Assembly: GCA_914767715.1 (NCBI GenBank)
Contig: OU612075.1
Coordinates: 14,940,001 to 15,004,000 of the forward strand
Reading direction: 5' to 3'
DNA from: Membranipora membranacea
Taxonomy: Eukaryota > Bryozoa > Gymnolaemata > Cheilostomatida > Membraniporidae
Length of the DNA stretch: 64,000 nucleotides
The position numbers and the translations under genes are program-made. The first letter of the stretch is position 1, and every line of letters begins with the position of its first letter. Below, in pieces: positions 49,403-62,750 of the stretch. The notes under the pieces are model-generated. The model was not told the origin of the DNA, did no database searches, and saw nothing but the letters and a program-made list of their open reading frames with translations.

Positions 49403-52400
49403 TTAGAGTGAGAACTTTTCTTTATGTTTCCATGTAGTGTACTGTAAAACATTACAAATCCGTATAAGTTATAGTCATGCAGACAAATTATTTTGTAACC
49501 ATATATTCAACACATACTTGTAGTCTGCAATGCATAATCTTTCTACACCATGTTGTGTTCATAATTTGTTCAATTGGGTTTTATTTACTTTTTACTATTG
49601 ATGCATTTTCACTTTGCAGTAAAGTATGCACTGCATCTAGTCCAGTTATTTACAAGATAAAAAAAACTTTACCTAAAATGTTCTTAAAACTTACCTCGTT
49701 ACCCCAGCTAGTGAAATTTGGCAGCAGATTTCGAGCAAATAATTCTAAGCACCTTGGTTTTTCTGGTAGCCATTTCCTGACCAAATCTGTAACAAATAAG
49801 GAGGAGAACCTACCATAAAATCAATATAATGTGGAGAAGGTTTCAAACTTCACACAAAGCTTAGGTTATGCAGCTGACCTTAAGCATTTTAACACTTCTC
49901 ACTGATAGATCTTCAACTTCAAAGTCTCAAAACATCTAATCTTGGATGGGATAGAGAATGACAATAGGGATTTGGCTACAAAGTTGTCTATGTAATGTCT
50001 ATGTAATGTCTATGACAACTGGACAATGATGGTAACTGAGTTATTAGGATTATTATAATAATTATCAACAAGCGTAAATGATGCGAATCTCACCCAGCTG
50101 ATAAGGTTGATGAGATTCTCTCGCACAGCCACAAAGGCGCATCTGAAAGAACTTTCTTTTTAACTTTTACATCACAACTTTCACCTTGAAAACTTCATTA
50201 CAAACAAATCTACTACTAAAACTGCCCATCACAACATAAGGTCAGCGAGCATTGGTTGGTAAGAAATGTTTGTTACTTTGGATACAAACATGACGACTTA
50301 CCTATCAGAGGTGGTTTAGAAGAGTGTAGTAATGAGGGAACTGAGATTAATATTCCTTGTGGTGGAATATTTATGGGAGACTCTACACCTGTCCGAGCAG
50401 CGATCAGCATCATCTCATAAGGTTTCTTTCCTTCAACACCAAACGGGCGGATAGGTGTACCTGACTGGGTCACCTGTGAAAACATGAAATATATCATTGT
50501 GCTATATCACTGCCATTAAAGTATATTCTTTTGTATTTAACCAGATAGCAACATGTATATAGAAGCAGATAGATTGAACACATTATAGTTTCATCATTTC
50601 TTTACATTAATGAGGGTTTATTGGAACCATAGATTAAATTGAATAGTAAATGCGTATAATGAATTTCATACATTTACCTGCATTCGGAGTTGCTCTCCAC
50701 CACTGGTCCCGCTTTAGGGGGAGTGGGAGCAACTAGAATGTGTGCAAACTTGATGAAACTCGATCAAGAAAATGGGGACATAAAAATCACAAGAATTTGT
50801 TAAAATGTAACATAATCGGGATATTGATGGAGGAGACAGACCTTGACCCAGTACCATGTGCTGACAGCTGTGAATCCCCAGGCTGGTAGAAGTTTCTCCC
50901 TAACAAATATATGCTGTGATGGCTTGTTAGTGCACCACAGAGCTATCAGAGAATCGTCAGCAGCTAAATCTTTTACTGGTAACTTAAATAAGTCATAATT
51001 GGTGAGTGTGTTGTACCTGTTCAAAAACAGCAGAAATATGTGTAATTTATGTCACAGGTAATAGCAATATATCTTGACAGTTGAATGCATGTTATAGAAG
51101 GTGCTGCATGATGGAGTTTAAAACTGCTGTATTGGTCATAAAGATCCTCATATATGGCCCAGATAAAAGTTGCATTCTACTGCATGAAAAGTACACGACT
51201 CCAAATATGGTCGTAATTTGAACTTCAAATTATGTGTATCATTATAATGAGTGTATAACAATACAATCCGAACCATACAGAGCTAGTCTAAGAACTCAAA
51301 CAGCTGAAAATGTGATTGGATGGCAGTCAATTACTAAATTATCATTTCAAATCATTTCAACAAATTCAACAAATGAAAATATTTGATAATGCAATACTAA
51401 TACAGATCAATTGCTCATCACTGACTTACGTTTTCTTGCGCTTGACTGATTTGTTTTCCCAGGGAGGATCAATGACTATAAACTGAAACTTGTGAGACAC
51501 AGCGGAGGAATAAGCCTTCAGTCCGTCTATATGTGACATTATAAACGAAGAATTCTGGGGTAATATAAATCTTCTCTGATGTAGAGACACGATAGTGTTC
51601 TTATCTGGCTTGGAGTGTACTAAGCAGTGAAATAATGACTGGTCCTCTCCTGAAATCAATCAGAAAAAATGGGATTAGATGTGATCTTACACTTGGAAGG
51701 AGGGGGGAGGGCTTTAGTTTGACAAGACAAGCCCTTGATCACATCAACTATGATAACATATCAGAACGTGTAATGAGAATATCAAAATTATCAATTTCAT
51801 ATCATTGCTTTTTGTACAGGATTATTCTCACTGCAATTCAGGCTCTAAAGATAGGATGAAGGGCCCAGGCCTCAGACAAGTCTATATATGACCATCTACC
51901 TAAATGACAGACTACTAACTCTACTACCGTGTTATAATGCAATTGACAATAGTGTATATGCTGGAGTCATTGTAGGTGTATTATAGGAGTCTACACTCAG
52001 TCACACCACTGTGGTATGAACACACCTGTTTGGTGGTCCGTGTGGACTGTATCCAGTGTCTCAGCTATGCTGTGGGGCATTTCCTGAAGCTCAAGCAGTA
52101 GGTCTCCACAGCCCAGAGTTAGTGTATCCTCTCTTGATTGGACATTGTTATCCTCTGATAACGTGATATTGTCTGTGAACAAGGAAGCCTTCCTGGCAGT
52201 GGACATCAGTGCATCAAACACTGGCTTAATCTCGTAATCTACATGGCCGGCTTTCTCTTCCTTTTTCTGTTTGAAAAATTGTATGATAATTATATTAATT
52301 AAATAGTACTTGTATCATTTTTTAGTATTCAAGTCTATACATATGATATTTTCTCTGAGAAACACAGCTAATTCATCCAAGATTTTTGATACCAAGGATA

Positions 52401-53375
52401 TTTTTGGGAAGTTCTCACCACAATAAAAATAATAAAATTTGACCGGATAAAAGAAAAAATGGTGCAAGAATAGCGATTACACGCCAAATAAAAGTTATTG
52501 CGTAGGGGTAAAAATAGGTAAACAGTTTCATCAGTCTCAGTGTTTAACAGTAGCAAGTACATTAGCACCAAATCAGAACGTATATAGGTAGCTCACTTTA
52601 TACACCAAATTGGTACATCCCAATACACTATAATCAGTGGTGTATAACCTATACAGTTCACTAAGTTTATCTCACCTTATTACGCTTTCTCTTACGACTT
52701 CCGGTGATGGATTGCCCCTCAGAGATTTCCTGTTCTTTGTGCAGAGCTGATGCAGCAAACTCAGAATTCATCTTGAACTCAGACTGAGTGTTGAAGATAC
52801 AACTTTTCAATCTGAGGCCTTCATCCTCTGAAGATAATCAAAGATATTTTTACTTTATGAGTGTTAAGCTGGGCATTCATTTGTAAAACCGATTGTAATA
52901 ATATAAAAACCAAAGTCATATATAGACTAATCAGAATAGCCAAACATCAATGCTCAATAATATTCCAACACACAGTGTTCCCAGGGCGTGCGAGTCGGTT
53001 ATAAACAATGTATAACCTCTGTAGCTACCTCTTAGCTGTGTCATATGCAAAATAATGGGTGGAACCATGGAGTTCACACTCATTATATTGCAACAAACGC
53101 ACAACGCTGGGATCATCTTTACATTTTAGTCCCAAGAAATATGGTACGTTAATGCAGTTTTATTTGCCACTAAATTGGATTGCCCATGATTTATATTACA
53201 TAGGCTATTTATTCTGGTAGTGAATAACCCCATGGACGTTTTTCCAGAAAACAAAGATAAAAGGATTACACCATATGGCATACTTACTGACAATATTGTT
53301 TAGAAAAACTGGTGCGTCTAAAATAACACCAGCATAGCTCTCACGTACTCCAGCTTCGTACAGACTAACTGACAT
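49403..53375 (-). CDS. METTL4: METTL4-like N6-adenine methyltransferase (MT-A70 family)
   Basis: Exons are 53288-53375, 52676-52827, 52026-52266, 51430-51649, 50842-51016, 50302-50473, 49695-49786 and, less surely, 49403-49441 (392 aa in all). The start resembles METTL4 N-termini (VILDAPVFLNNI). A basic stretch (SRKRKRNK, about 73-80) is a likely nuclear signal. The catalytic DPPW is D221-W224 in FQFIVIDPPWENKSVKRKK. After it come LIALWCTNKPSQHIF, GFTAVSTWYWVK, KKPYEMMLIAA, ISVPSLLHSSKPPL and CLELFARNLLPNFTSWGNE, the usual METTL4 order. Family enzymes methylate the 6-position of adenine, documented for the internal m6Am of U2 snRNA; a DNA 6mA role is debated. The family's usual VLKFQ-like tail is not seen. 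The last exon (YTTWKHKEKFSL) follows a good TTTTACAG acceptor but is unproven. Confidence 0.93.
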
Positions 53376-53529
53376 TGTGTCTGTAAAAAGAACGCCCTGT
53401 CAAAAATATATTATTTGTTATTATCATATCACCAATGTGTTGTCTATAGTTGGCGGGGGATGTTAACACATTGTGGCTAGTGATTTTTTCGATAAACCTG
53501 CCTTTTCCGGATGATATTGGTTATCATTT

Positions 53530-54066
53530 TGTTGGGGTGAATTTGATACATCTAAGACCATGCATAGGACTATCTAATGTTCTCGGATAACATAGTATTG
53601 TTAAGGCTGACATGTCCATCGTTAGCCCGGTATGACATACTTAAACTAGAGAGCATCCAACGACGCTGCTTGAAGCTGATATATCCCCATATCGAGCATT
53701 ATGACGAACGCCTGATAGTGGCTAAGCTGCCTGCACTCGAAGTATTCATGTCAAATCTCTGCTCTGATTACAGTGCCAAGGTCATAAATAACCCTATACA
53801 TCGGTTATCCCACCTGATTCCATCCAGGCAAGACACAAACAGGCACTCCACTAGAACTTATAACACCCTGATCAAAAAGCACCGAACTCAGAGCCTTATG
53901 AATACTATATTTTACAAATTCGGTGTATAAAATGGATTTATTTTTCTATGTGTGACATTATAAAGAACGACTAATGCAGTTCGAATAATTTTTTAATGTA
54001 ACTCATGCTCTGATTGTATGATGTACTTTCTTGAGCGGTGAAATAAAGTCCATATCCATCTATCTG
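53530..54066 (+). mobile_element. 5'-truncated LINE tail (RT C-terminus plus 3' UTR)
   Basis: Positions 53577-53930 encode a LINE ORF2 C-terminus: ILKLESIQRRCLKLIYPH, YDERLIVAKLPALEVFMSN, a HRLSHLIPSR block and RHSTRTYNTLIKKHR. A 3' UTR follows with AATAAA (54042-54047) and a CCATCTATC end. Insertion with only the 3' end retained is typical of target-primed reverse transcription. It lies about 150-200 bp upstream of the METTL4 start in the opposite direction, where a promoter would be expected. Confidence 0.85.
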
Positions 54067-56714
54067 TCTTGCCATGTTATCAGCAGATGTTTAAAAGCTA
54101 GTTTGGGCAGTTCGAGGTTTGTAAGATCCTTGATACTTCTGACTTGCCAGTCTATTACGGAAGATTGAAATGGGTTTCGCAAATAAAACTTTTAATTGAA
54201 TGAATAAGAGAATGTTACCACTCAGAGGGGTGCTCAATCAGAATGCCTGCGAGCGACGTTTTTAAAAGTATGGACATATCACTATCACTTCCCTCAAAAT
54301 TATCGCTTATCGGTCTAATAATAGTAGCGGACTACTTCACTCACAAATCGCTCACTCAGGATGTACATTATATAGCTTCATCAAAGAGTGGTCGTGATTT
54401 GGGAACGAAATCTCAACTGGTTTTGCTCACACACTTAGTGCGAGGTCAGATAGTAATTTTAGCTATTTTTACATTAATTAAGCTTCCCCAGTGTATTTAT
54501 CTACTATTGAATAGATTCAGAAAATGTCAAGAAGATCAGGACAGTATCTCTGGACATGACAAGCTACTTGTTTTATAGAGAGATTGCAAATGCTCACCAA
54601 TGGCCTTTGCTCATATCAAAGGCTCCTTGCCTATGTAAAGCGTTGTTCCAGACAAATTATTATTCATTTAGGTAGAAAAGTAAGTGGTGGTGAATAACAA
54701 TCAATGAAATGCATATAGTTTTTTTACTCCATTGGGACAGCCTAATAAATATTGACTTAGTCGTCTACAACAAAACAGTGCCTTAATCCACAGCAATCCT
54801 TCAATGAGTGATGTGAGAGTTAGTGCTCAGTGAAACTTGACAAAAGAAGAAATTAAAAGAAAATATAAATTCTCTTGAATCCTAAACAAAATTATAAGAA
54901 AATTATGGCTGCAAAGTAACAGAAAATGATATAGATAAAATGCATACTGACTCTCGTGATCTGACTGGGCATGTAGATCACTGATAAACTAGGCTATAGT
55001 TACCACAAAGTAGACAGTCTGCGCATGTGCGAACTGTTGAGGCATACGTTCGTCTCTGCAGCATAGGGCTTGAACTAATTCACCTAGTCTGAGTACCAAA
55101 ATTGGGAAAACAATCGAAACCCATAATTTAGAAATATTTGGGCCTAAATGGAACACTGGTTTTGATATCTCATAACCTTGAACCCTGGGAGTTGCCTTTC
55201 TTGATGGAAGGCAGCGCCACCACTGCTGTGCTGCAGAGATAGACTATGTCTCAAGTCTAGCCTGCAAGCAGAATGCAAAGTAGATGTCGTAAGGCTAAGT
55301 ATAAATCATGCGTGACTTTAAATTGCGCATGTGCAAGAACAATGAGTTTAGTCTAGGTCCTGAGAGAAAATTTGGTCAGGGAGAATGGGATAGCCCCTGC
55401 ATGAACTGCCAATCAAAATCAGCTAATAGTGACAAGAGAGAATAACTATCAATATCAATTCCGCACGCATTGAAGAGCATACCACCAGAGCAGGTAGCCA
55501 ATCAGATGGCTTCGGAATTCCGAGGCTCAATTTTGCAGAGATCAGCTCATGCCCAGAGCTGAGCATGCGCAGAATGGATAAAATGTAATGTATAATACTT
55601 AGTTACCTTTTGTGTGTAGAATAATACTTTGAGCCACACTGGGAATTCCAAGGCTCTTTACTGTAGGAGGTGGTAAAGACATGGGGTAATTGGCACAAAA
55701 AGACTGTGAGGTATCAGCTATCTGATCACTCAGTTAATTTTGAGGTAATGACAACTCCCATATTCTGAACCACTATTTTCATCCATGTAGAGTTGACTTA
55801 TTTACCGGAGCAGATAGAAGGCCAAAGCGATGAACTTCCTCTGTGACATGCTCCGGACATCCCCTTGCCTTTTTCATCGTAAATATGTAATGTTATTATT
55901 GAGCATATGATTAAACAAGGTGTTAATGGTTGGATGTCCTCACAGCATTTTCTTTTATCTTCCGGTAATGACATCTTGATACTGTCAATTGCTAGAACAA
56001 GTTTGTTCCTTCAGTGAATGTGGAGGATTACTATAAAAAAGCTGTGTATTAAGAGGGGGCCTCAACACCTGACTTTTGCATCATTATCATATCACTTTGC
56101 CACCACAGAGGGAACAATCTTAAAGCACACTACTGCCACTGCAGCTAAATGCCTTTTCCTTAAATATGGCAGTTATATATAGACTCTGTAACCGATGATG
56201 TGACCAAATCCAGTTTTATTTCAATTTTTTTTCTAACCAACGTACTGAAGTCTTTTTATCAATTTATGTCAAATCAGATCCACTATATACATTGTCATTC
56301 GTTGCAAATGTATTTTGATCGATAATAAAGTACTCATCAATCAATCATTAGTGAATTGCCGAAGTATCAGGATTTGCTTCACATTGAATTTCTGGAACAA
56401 CCTATGCTGAACTGCTTGATCAGGAATAGTTGCTCATTTAACCTAAGTGATATGACTTTGAAGTACCTAGCTTTTGGTATGATGCCATTAACAGGAGTGC
56501 CTCAGGTAAAAATAGAAGAGCCCATCGTAACTTGCAGTACTTGCATTTCCAGCTTATGCTATATAGCGCTTATGCAATGAGATTGAATCAGTGTACCTTG
56601 CTTGCTTTTTAATGAACGACCATCTTAAGTTTTGCTTCTGTATGATTCTGAAGAAAGTTTTTTGATATGGGAACTGTGTTATGACTTATTCTATTCTAGC
56701 CCCTTTAGTTTTAA
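54067..56714. other. Intergenic region
   Basis: No gene was recognised. A 111-codon open frame at 54243-54578 has hydrophobic stretches but no family motif or splice context, so I do not call it. Scattered TGCGCATG-like motifs (about 55020, 55325, 55565) resemble NRF1 half-sites and are probably chance. Confidence 0.45.
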
Positions 56715-59235
56715 ATGCCAATGATGAAGTGCAAAAATAAGATGCTCTTCCAAATGTCAACTAATATAAAGTTAGCATTGAAAGGGATTAAAACCATATC
56801 AGGCCTCAACAAACCTGAAACCAATGATTATAGCCTGATGGCCCCTGAGCAACAACAACAGCTAGCAGACGAACTCAATATATTTTACACCAGATTCAGC
56901 GTTCCTGATAGAGATGATCCAGCCAGCCAGATGACCAGTCAGCCTCAACATGCAGTGATGACACCAACACATCTCACACACTAGACCCAGCAGATGAGAT
57001 AACCCCAGAGGAGGTGGGAGAGCAGCTACGCAGGTGCAAGACAGGCAAGGCGTCTGGACCAGATAATTTATGTGATAAAATTTTTAAATCTTGCCATTTT
57101 GAATTGTACCATATATTTTGTGATATTTTTAATAGATGTTTGAGAGAAAGAAAGCTCCCTGATAGCTGGAAGTTAGCTAGAATCACCCCTATACCTAAAA
57201 AAGCAAATCCTGTAACCAATAATGACTTCAGGCCAATAGCTTTGACTTCGATTTTGATGGAATGTTTTGAGCAGATTATGGAAAAAAGACTTTTTTTCAT
57301 TCCTTAAACTAGATGAATGTCAGTTTGCCTACAACCAAAAGCGTAGTACTAAAGACGCTTGCATTTCACTAGATTATTTTCTTAGATCTCATATGTTAAC
57401 ACCATCAGCATATTATGTTAGGATTATTTTTGTTGATTTTAGTTCCGCTTTAATACTATCGTGCCTGATACTCTTTTACAAAAGCTTAGTGATTCAAATG
57501 TTCCGACCTATATTATTTCCTTCATAAGTGCCTTTCTTAAAAACCGAAAACAATATGTAACTGTTGGTGAAAATAATTCCAATGTTTTAAAGTGTGACAT
57601 AGGCTGCCCACAAGGATGTGTACTTTCACCGGTGCTTTTTTCTATATATACCGACTATATTAGGGCTACTCAGCCAAATATTTAATTGCTGAAGTACGCC
57701 GATGATATGGCACTAATAGGTCTGCTTAATTTTCAGAAAGAGGATTCCAATTTTTATTTTAACGCTGTAGATACTTTTTTAAACCAATACAAGTCTGTGA
57801 ATCGTTTGATCAATGCTAGCAAGACCAAAGAGATGGTGGTGAGTGTATTGGGATGTTTTCTTGAACTGCAAATTTATTTAGCTTGTTTGTATTAACAAAT
57901 TATTATCTCCTGTGTGGTTATGCAGCAACCTGCTGGTGTAAATTGTCAAGTATCTTATCAGTATCAATTAAAAGTTTGACAAATTGTTTTAATTTGTGGC
58001 ATCAGGTCAGACTCGTGCTAAGAGAATGGATAAGGTTTTCCCGGTGAGGATTGTCGCCAGCAAAACCATGAGACCAAATTTGTTGTGACCTCACTCAGAT
58101 TGCTGCTGAATTCATATTGTCATTACCTTAGTCATATTGCCATTACCTTAGAGAAGCAAGTCAAAGCAGGATGCATTTTCTCTCTCGTTGTTTTACACTC
58201 TGCACACTTAATCAGAAAAATGAAGCCAGAGTTTTATTTAAGAAGTTTATCAGCTATCAATTCATCTTCACTACAATACTGACTATGTGGTAGATGTAGT
58301 ATATATTATATTCAGAGTACTGACTTTTCAAGAGGACATGTAAGTTTAATGTTTTATTATACTTGTTTTACTATTATTACCTATGTATTATTGTAATCAA
58401 TTTTGTAAGAAAAGGCGACTAAAATTAATTGTGTCAATTTTCATTACTTATTTTTCGTTAGTTATCACTGTAGATACCTGATGGATCAACTAGTATGCCT
58501 CACACACTTATTAGATCGAGAAGTGACCTAACCAGTCACCATTTGTAAGTTGAATTAAGTTTTAAGAATTAATTAAGTAATATTTGTATCGTAACAGTGT
58601 AATTATCACCCCTTCTATCATAGGTTAATTAATGCTGCTAAAGGCTACAATTTTTGTGAAGTACTTTTTGCCTAATTGGTTGGTTAAATTGTTATTTAAT
58701 TCTGAGAATTTTATCCATGGTATTTTTTGTGGCTTTTATTCTGTCAATTTTTATGTACTTTCTTTGATTGCTGTATTTACCTATGTTTCAGGGTACAATA
58801 AATAAAATGATTCGTTGCCAAACTTCTCGATCCGATACAGTGAGCTTTATGAGATCGTACTGTATATATGACTATCTTTTTATTGACAACAATGTGATAT
58901 AAAGTGAAGGATTTCAAATATTTAGGTACTTTTTTAGCTGTGATTTAAAATGGAAATCAAATACGGACTATATTTAAAAAAAGCTGCGTCAACAATTATA
59001 TGCTTTTTCTAAGTTCAAACAATTTAAACCTACCTCCAAACAGAAACAGCATTTTATAGAAAGTCTAATTTTTCCTGTTCTAGCATATTACATTGAAATG
59101 TGGTTCAGCTCCGCCACTGAGGGTGAAAGAACTAAGCTCCTCAAATTCTTTAGCAGAAATAATTTTTATCTTGATATACCTATGTTCATCAGTGAAAGAA
59201 TTAGCAGCCAGTTTCTTTCAGATCAAATAAACTGA
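56715..59235 (+). mobile_element. Decayed LINE reverse transcriptase with a ~0.9-kb insertion
   Basis: Fragments in shifting frames trace one ORF2. They are RRCKTGKASGPDNL and LPDSWKLARITPIPKKANP (about 57014-57220), DFRPIALTSILMECFEQ, IIFVDFSSA (motif A, about 57420), PQGCVLSPVLF (motif B, about 57605), YADDMALIG (motif C, 57692) and KTKEMVV (about 57835). The next expected block, FKYLGTFF, appears only at about 58915 and is followed by a LRQQLYAFSKFKQF-like region and a stop at 59233. Relatives have about 40-50 residues between the last two blocks, so about 0.9 kb of foreign DNA splits the gene. The style fits Rex1/CR1-like LINEs. Several stops and frameshifts make it dead. Confidence 0.85.
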
Positions 59236-61726
59236 ACCTGAATCTAATGTCATTGTAGACCCCTTTCCCTTTGTTTGCCAGGAAATCTTGTTCTGCACAA
59301 AAGAAACGAAAACTCTTTATACTTTGCCACGCCCCAGTTCAACTTGCTTAACAAACCCCAACCCGTTCCTATATCAACCTCCTGAAGCATAACAGTGGTT
59401 TATAGCTTAATGTAATGAACAACAAAGCAGGACCGCAGTATTGGAATTTAGCTATATAAACTTTGTTATTAAGAGCGTTTCTGTTACCTGTTGCAAAGAG
59501 AAGTGAACAATAAGTTTCTTTGTTTTGTTAACATCGAATTTTATTGTTTAGAACTGGCGCGTGAACAAGTAACCTATTGCTGGTTTTAAGACAAGTACAG
59601 GATTAGCCTGTCTTGCCAAGCTTGCCAAGGCAGACTAGTGCAGGAGATGTATTTGATAGGGCCAGTAGGAGGATTGCAAGAAAATTGCATTATGGGATGC
59701 ATACTTGAATGTAGAGTTATTTTCTCATGTCAAATGCGGAGATAACTCAACAACTCCAATAGATTGTTCAAATGCTCTTTGGTGTGGAAGTTAAATTTTG
59801 GAGTATAATGCGGGAAAACTCATTTTGTTCTCAGTTTTCAACACTGCTGAGAGCAATTGACCAGAACTATCAGTCTCATTGCCTACTATGCCCTTGACTT
59901 GGTAATGGTCTTAGTCTCGAGAGAAAAGAAACACAATGCTTAAGCTAATGAGTTACTGACCTAGTGGACACAGATTAACAATTACCAGGTTTGTTTTTTC
60001 CCTGATTCTAAAGCTTGAGCCGCAGCAATCATCATTACAAAATAAAGTACAGTTCTAAAAGACCCTGTTGGATAGACCCTGGGGGCCGATGTCAGGGAGA
60101 CATGCCCCAATGCACCTATGAGAGTTGTGTAATGAAAGGCCTTTTGTTTTGTGAACAAAGGAGTACAATGGCAGGCAAAGTGTGCTTGTCTGAATGCATG
60201 TTGGATTCATGTGATTGCATGCTCGCTGGGGCGCGTGTATGCTAGGCTCAGCTCTCTACTTTCGCAACACTCATTCTGGAGGTGAAATGAAACCTACAAA
60301 TATATCTTGCCCCGAAATAGCATCTAGGAATCACTGAATCTACTTTGACTTCACTGTACCAGACAGACCTCTCTTTTACACTTGGTTTATACAAGTGTGC
60401 CTCCTTTACTTCTTTCCTTAGATTATGTACCCACTCTGAGGTGATGCTCAGTAGTAACATAAATAAACAGCCCCCCTTTTTCTTTTTTACTCATAATAAC
60501 AATTCAATGCTGTTAAAACATGAAACCCCCATTAAAAATGATAACAACTAAATAATGGACTTTCTGATCATTACTGACATATTTCTGTGCTACAGTCAAT
60601 CAAGTAAACACTAAATATCGCCAATTAACGGAGCCCAAGCTCAGACGGCGATCAAACCATCGGATGAATCGGATGAAACAATCCACCCGCTGCTACGATA
60701 TGTAGGAACCACTGGTAAAGGGTATTTCACAACTGTACTTTATTTTGTAATGATTCTTTTTGCACACAACAAACTTACTTACTAAACTTAGACTTAATTA
60801 CTTAACTTACTTTTTATACAACATCATGTCCTATGTTATGTATATAAATAATATACTATATACATACACATATGATTAAATCGACAGATTACATGTTTGT
60901 CATATGAATAAGGAGTACTCCTCAGTGGTACTGTCACTACTAAACTTACTTAGTAGGCCACTGCTCTGTGGAGTTAGACCTGTGTAGTAGGCCTATTAAC
61001 TTACTACTTCTCAAGACAGCAAGGCCACAAGTCCATCATGATAATAGTATAGTAGTAAGTTGGTAGAATTTTTGTTAATTAATAGATGGTGACAATCCCT
61101 TACTTACTTACTTACTTACTTCCCCATTAATCCTAGCCTAATAGGGTGGGCATACAGGATATATTAACCAGCTGTGGGTCGGCATGTGTTTGATGTGGGC
61201 AGTAACGGCATTGACATTCCAGTAGTTTGCGAGGTAGCTGCAGTGTTTATCAGCAGGTGGTCTAATGAGGCATTAAGTTATTGTGGTCCAAAAAGTATAT
61301 GTTTTACGAGTCATGAAAAATTATAGTAAGTTGTTAAAGGAAATTGAAAAGCAATGGAGTAAAATTTTTACGCTAAGCAACACCATTTGAAGAAATTGCT
61401 GGTCTGTGATACCCGGCTACTAGTTTCAAAATTGAGAGTGGCGCAACTTAGCATAGTACATCTAAATGTGTTAAATGTTAGGAGATGGTAAGGTTAGTTA
61501 TTAGCTACAGAATCATCAAAATATACTTTTATCTCACCTCGTACACGATTAAAGTAACTGTATCGCCACTGATTCAAGTTGTGTCTAGGTCAAGGTCAAG
61601 ATGGCAGACAAAGAAAATTAATTCCTGTGAAAAATTCTATCTAATTTGACAAAATTAGTAGGGTTCAGACCAGGTTTGCCTCAAAACAGTGTGTTAGGAT
61701 ATTGGTAATAACCCTAAGATTCCAAA
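59236..61726. other. Non-coding region, probably including the 5' UTR of the terminal LINE
   Basis: No gene was recognised. The region contains CTTA repeats (61098-61121). A CAAGATGGC motif at 61597-61605, the YY1-like site also seen in some LINE leaders, may mark LINE promoter sequence, though this is weak. I cannot place the 5' edge of the element. Confidence 0.4.
61098..61121 (+). repeat. CTTA microsatellite
   Basis: About five CTTA/TACT units in tandem, upstream of the LINE ORF1. Confidence 0.85.
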
Positions 61727-62713
61727 ATGGTTGTTCCCCAAGCCTCCCAAAACAGCAGGGACTCACAGGAGGTCAACAAAGGCAGCCAACAGCAGCAACA
61801 ACAGCAAAGAAATGATGATGATGAAACTCCCTGCGGCAAATGCAAGGAGGTAGAATGCATTGGCACCATTGGCAATGGGAGGAAGAAAGTCTACAAAACA
61901 CTCTGGATCAGTTGTGATGCCTGTGCAGTGTGGTACCACGCTATATGTCAGGATCTACAAAATGCTGATGCCAATAGCATAAAGAAACTGGCAAATCACG
62001 GTGTCCGATGGTATTGTGAAACCTGTATTGCTAAAAAATGTGAGGGAGATACAGTAGGTAATACTTCTCTCCATCATAAAACCACCATAAACAAATTGGA
62101 TGGTATTGAAAAGGCCATCAAGGAGATGCAAAAATCTTACTCTGCAGCACTTCAAACAAACACCGAACAAATAGCACAGCTGAAAGAGAACTACGCACAG
62201 GTTGTGCAAAAATCAGCAAAACAGATAGAAATGGCAACCGTATCAAATGAAAACACAGAAAAGATGATACGACGACAACAACAGATGAATGAAGCGGAGT
62301 CGAGGAAGCTTAATGCCATAATATATGGTATCAATGAAGAAGAATCACCGGTGCTTGACCAAGTTAAACAGTTCATGACGCGGGAGTGCTTTAAAAAGTC
62401 TAACCCCCCAGTCATGGCCATGAGACTCGGGCGTAAAAGCAGTGATGAGGACGAAAACAGAAAACCCAGGCCCATAAAACTAGTATTCGAAAATGAGTCC
62501 TCAAAGTGGGACTTTGTGAAGCGTGTCAACTCTGGAACATTGAAACAAGAGAACATATTCTGTAAAATAGATACTAGCCAAGAAGTCAGAAATCAAGAAT
62601 GGGTGCTGAGAGAGAAAATCCGTGAGCTTAAAGGCTCTGATGTCACAGCCGAATATCGTATTCGGAACATACAAATAGAACAAAACAACTTTCGGGAAAT
62701 TGGGAGCTCCTGA
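61727..62713 (+). CDS. LINE ORF1 protein with a PHD finger
   Basis: The 328-aa protein has a polyQ run (21-27), then a complete C4HC3 PHD finger (about 36-100): CGKC, CDACAVWYHAIC and WYCETC supply all eight zinc ligands. A coiled-coil-like region follows (about 120-195, rich in Q, K and E), then a C-terminal part (about 200-320) starting LNAIIYGINEEES, with FCKIDTSQEVRNQ further on, resembling the RRM-like nucleic-acid domain of non-LTR ORF1 proteins. Such ORF1s bind element RNA as trimers or multimers. PHD fingers in LINE ORF1s are known and may read histone tails. The frame has no stop or frameshift. It is followed 37 nt later by ORF2. Confidence 0.9.
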   Translation: MVVPQASQNSRDSQEVNKGSQQQQQQQRNDDDETPCGKCKEVECIGTIGNGRKKVYKTLWISCDACAVWYHAICQDLQNADANSIKKLANHGVRWYCETCIAKKCEGDTVGNTSLHHKTTINKLDGIEKAIKEMQKSYSAALQTNTEQIAQLKENYAQVVQKSAKQIEMATVSNENTEKMIRRQQQMNEAESRKLNAIIYGINEEESPVLDQVKQFMTRECFKKSNPPVMAMRLGRKSSDEDENRKPRPIKLVFENESSKWDFVKRVNSGTLKQENIFCKIDTSQEVRNQEWVLREKIRELKGSDVTAEYRIRNIQIEQNNFREIGSS

Positions 62714-62750
62714 AACCAGAAGTAAAGGAAAAAGAAACGACCATCTAAGT

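Noticed and set aside
54243-54578. 111-codon frame between LINE remnants
   Set aside because: No recognisable domain, composition like the surroundings and no second copy.
60015-60245. 76-codon cysteine-rich frame
   Set aside because: No signal peptide and no repeated cysteine pattern shared with the 3-5 kb family.
62191-62556. 121-codon minus-strand frame
   Set aside because: Antisense shadow of the LINE ORF1.
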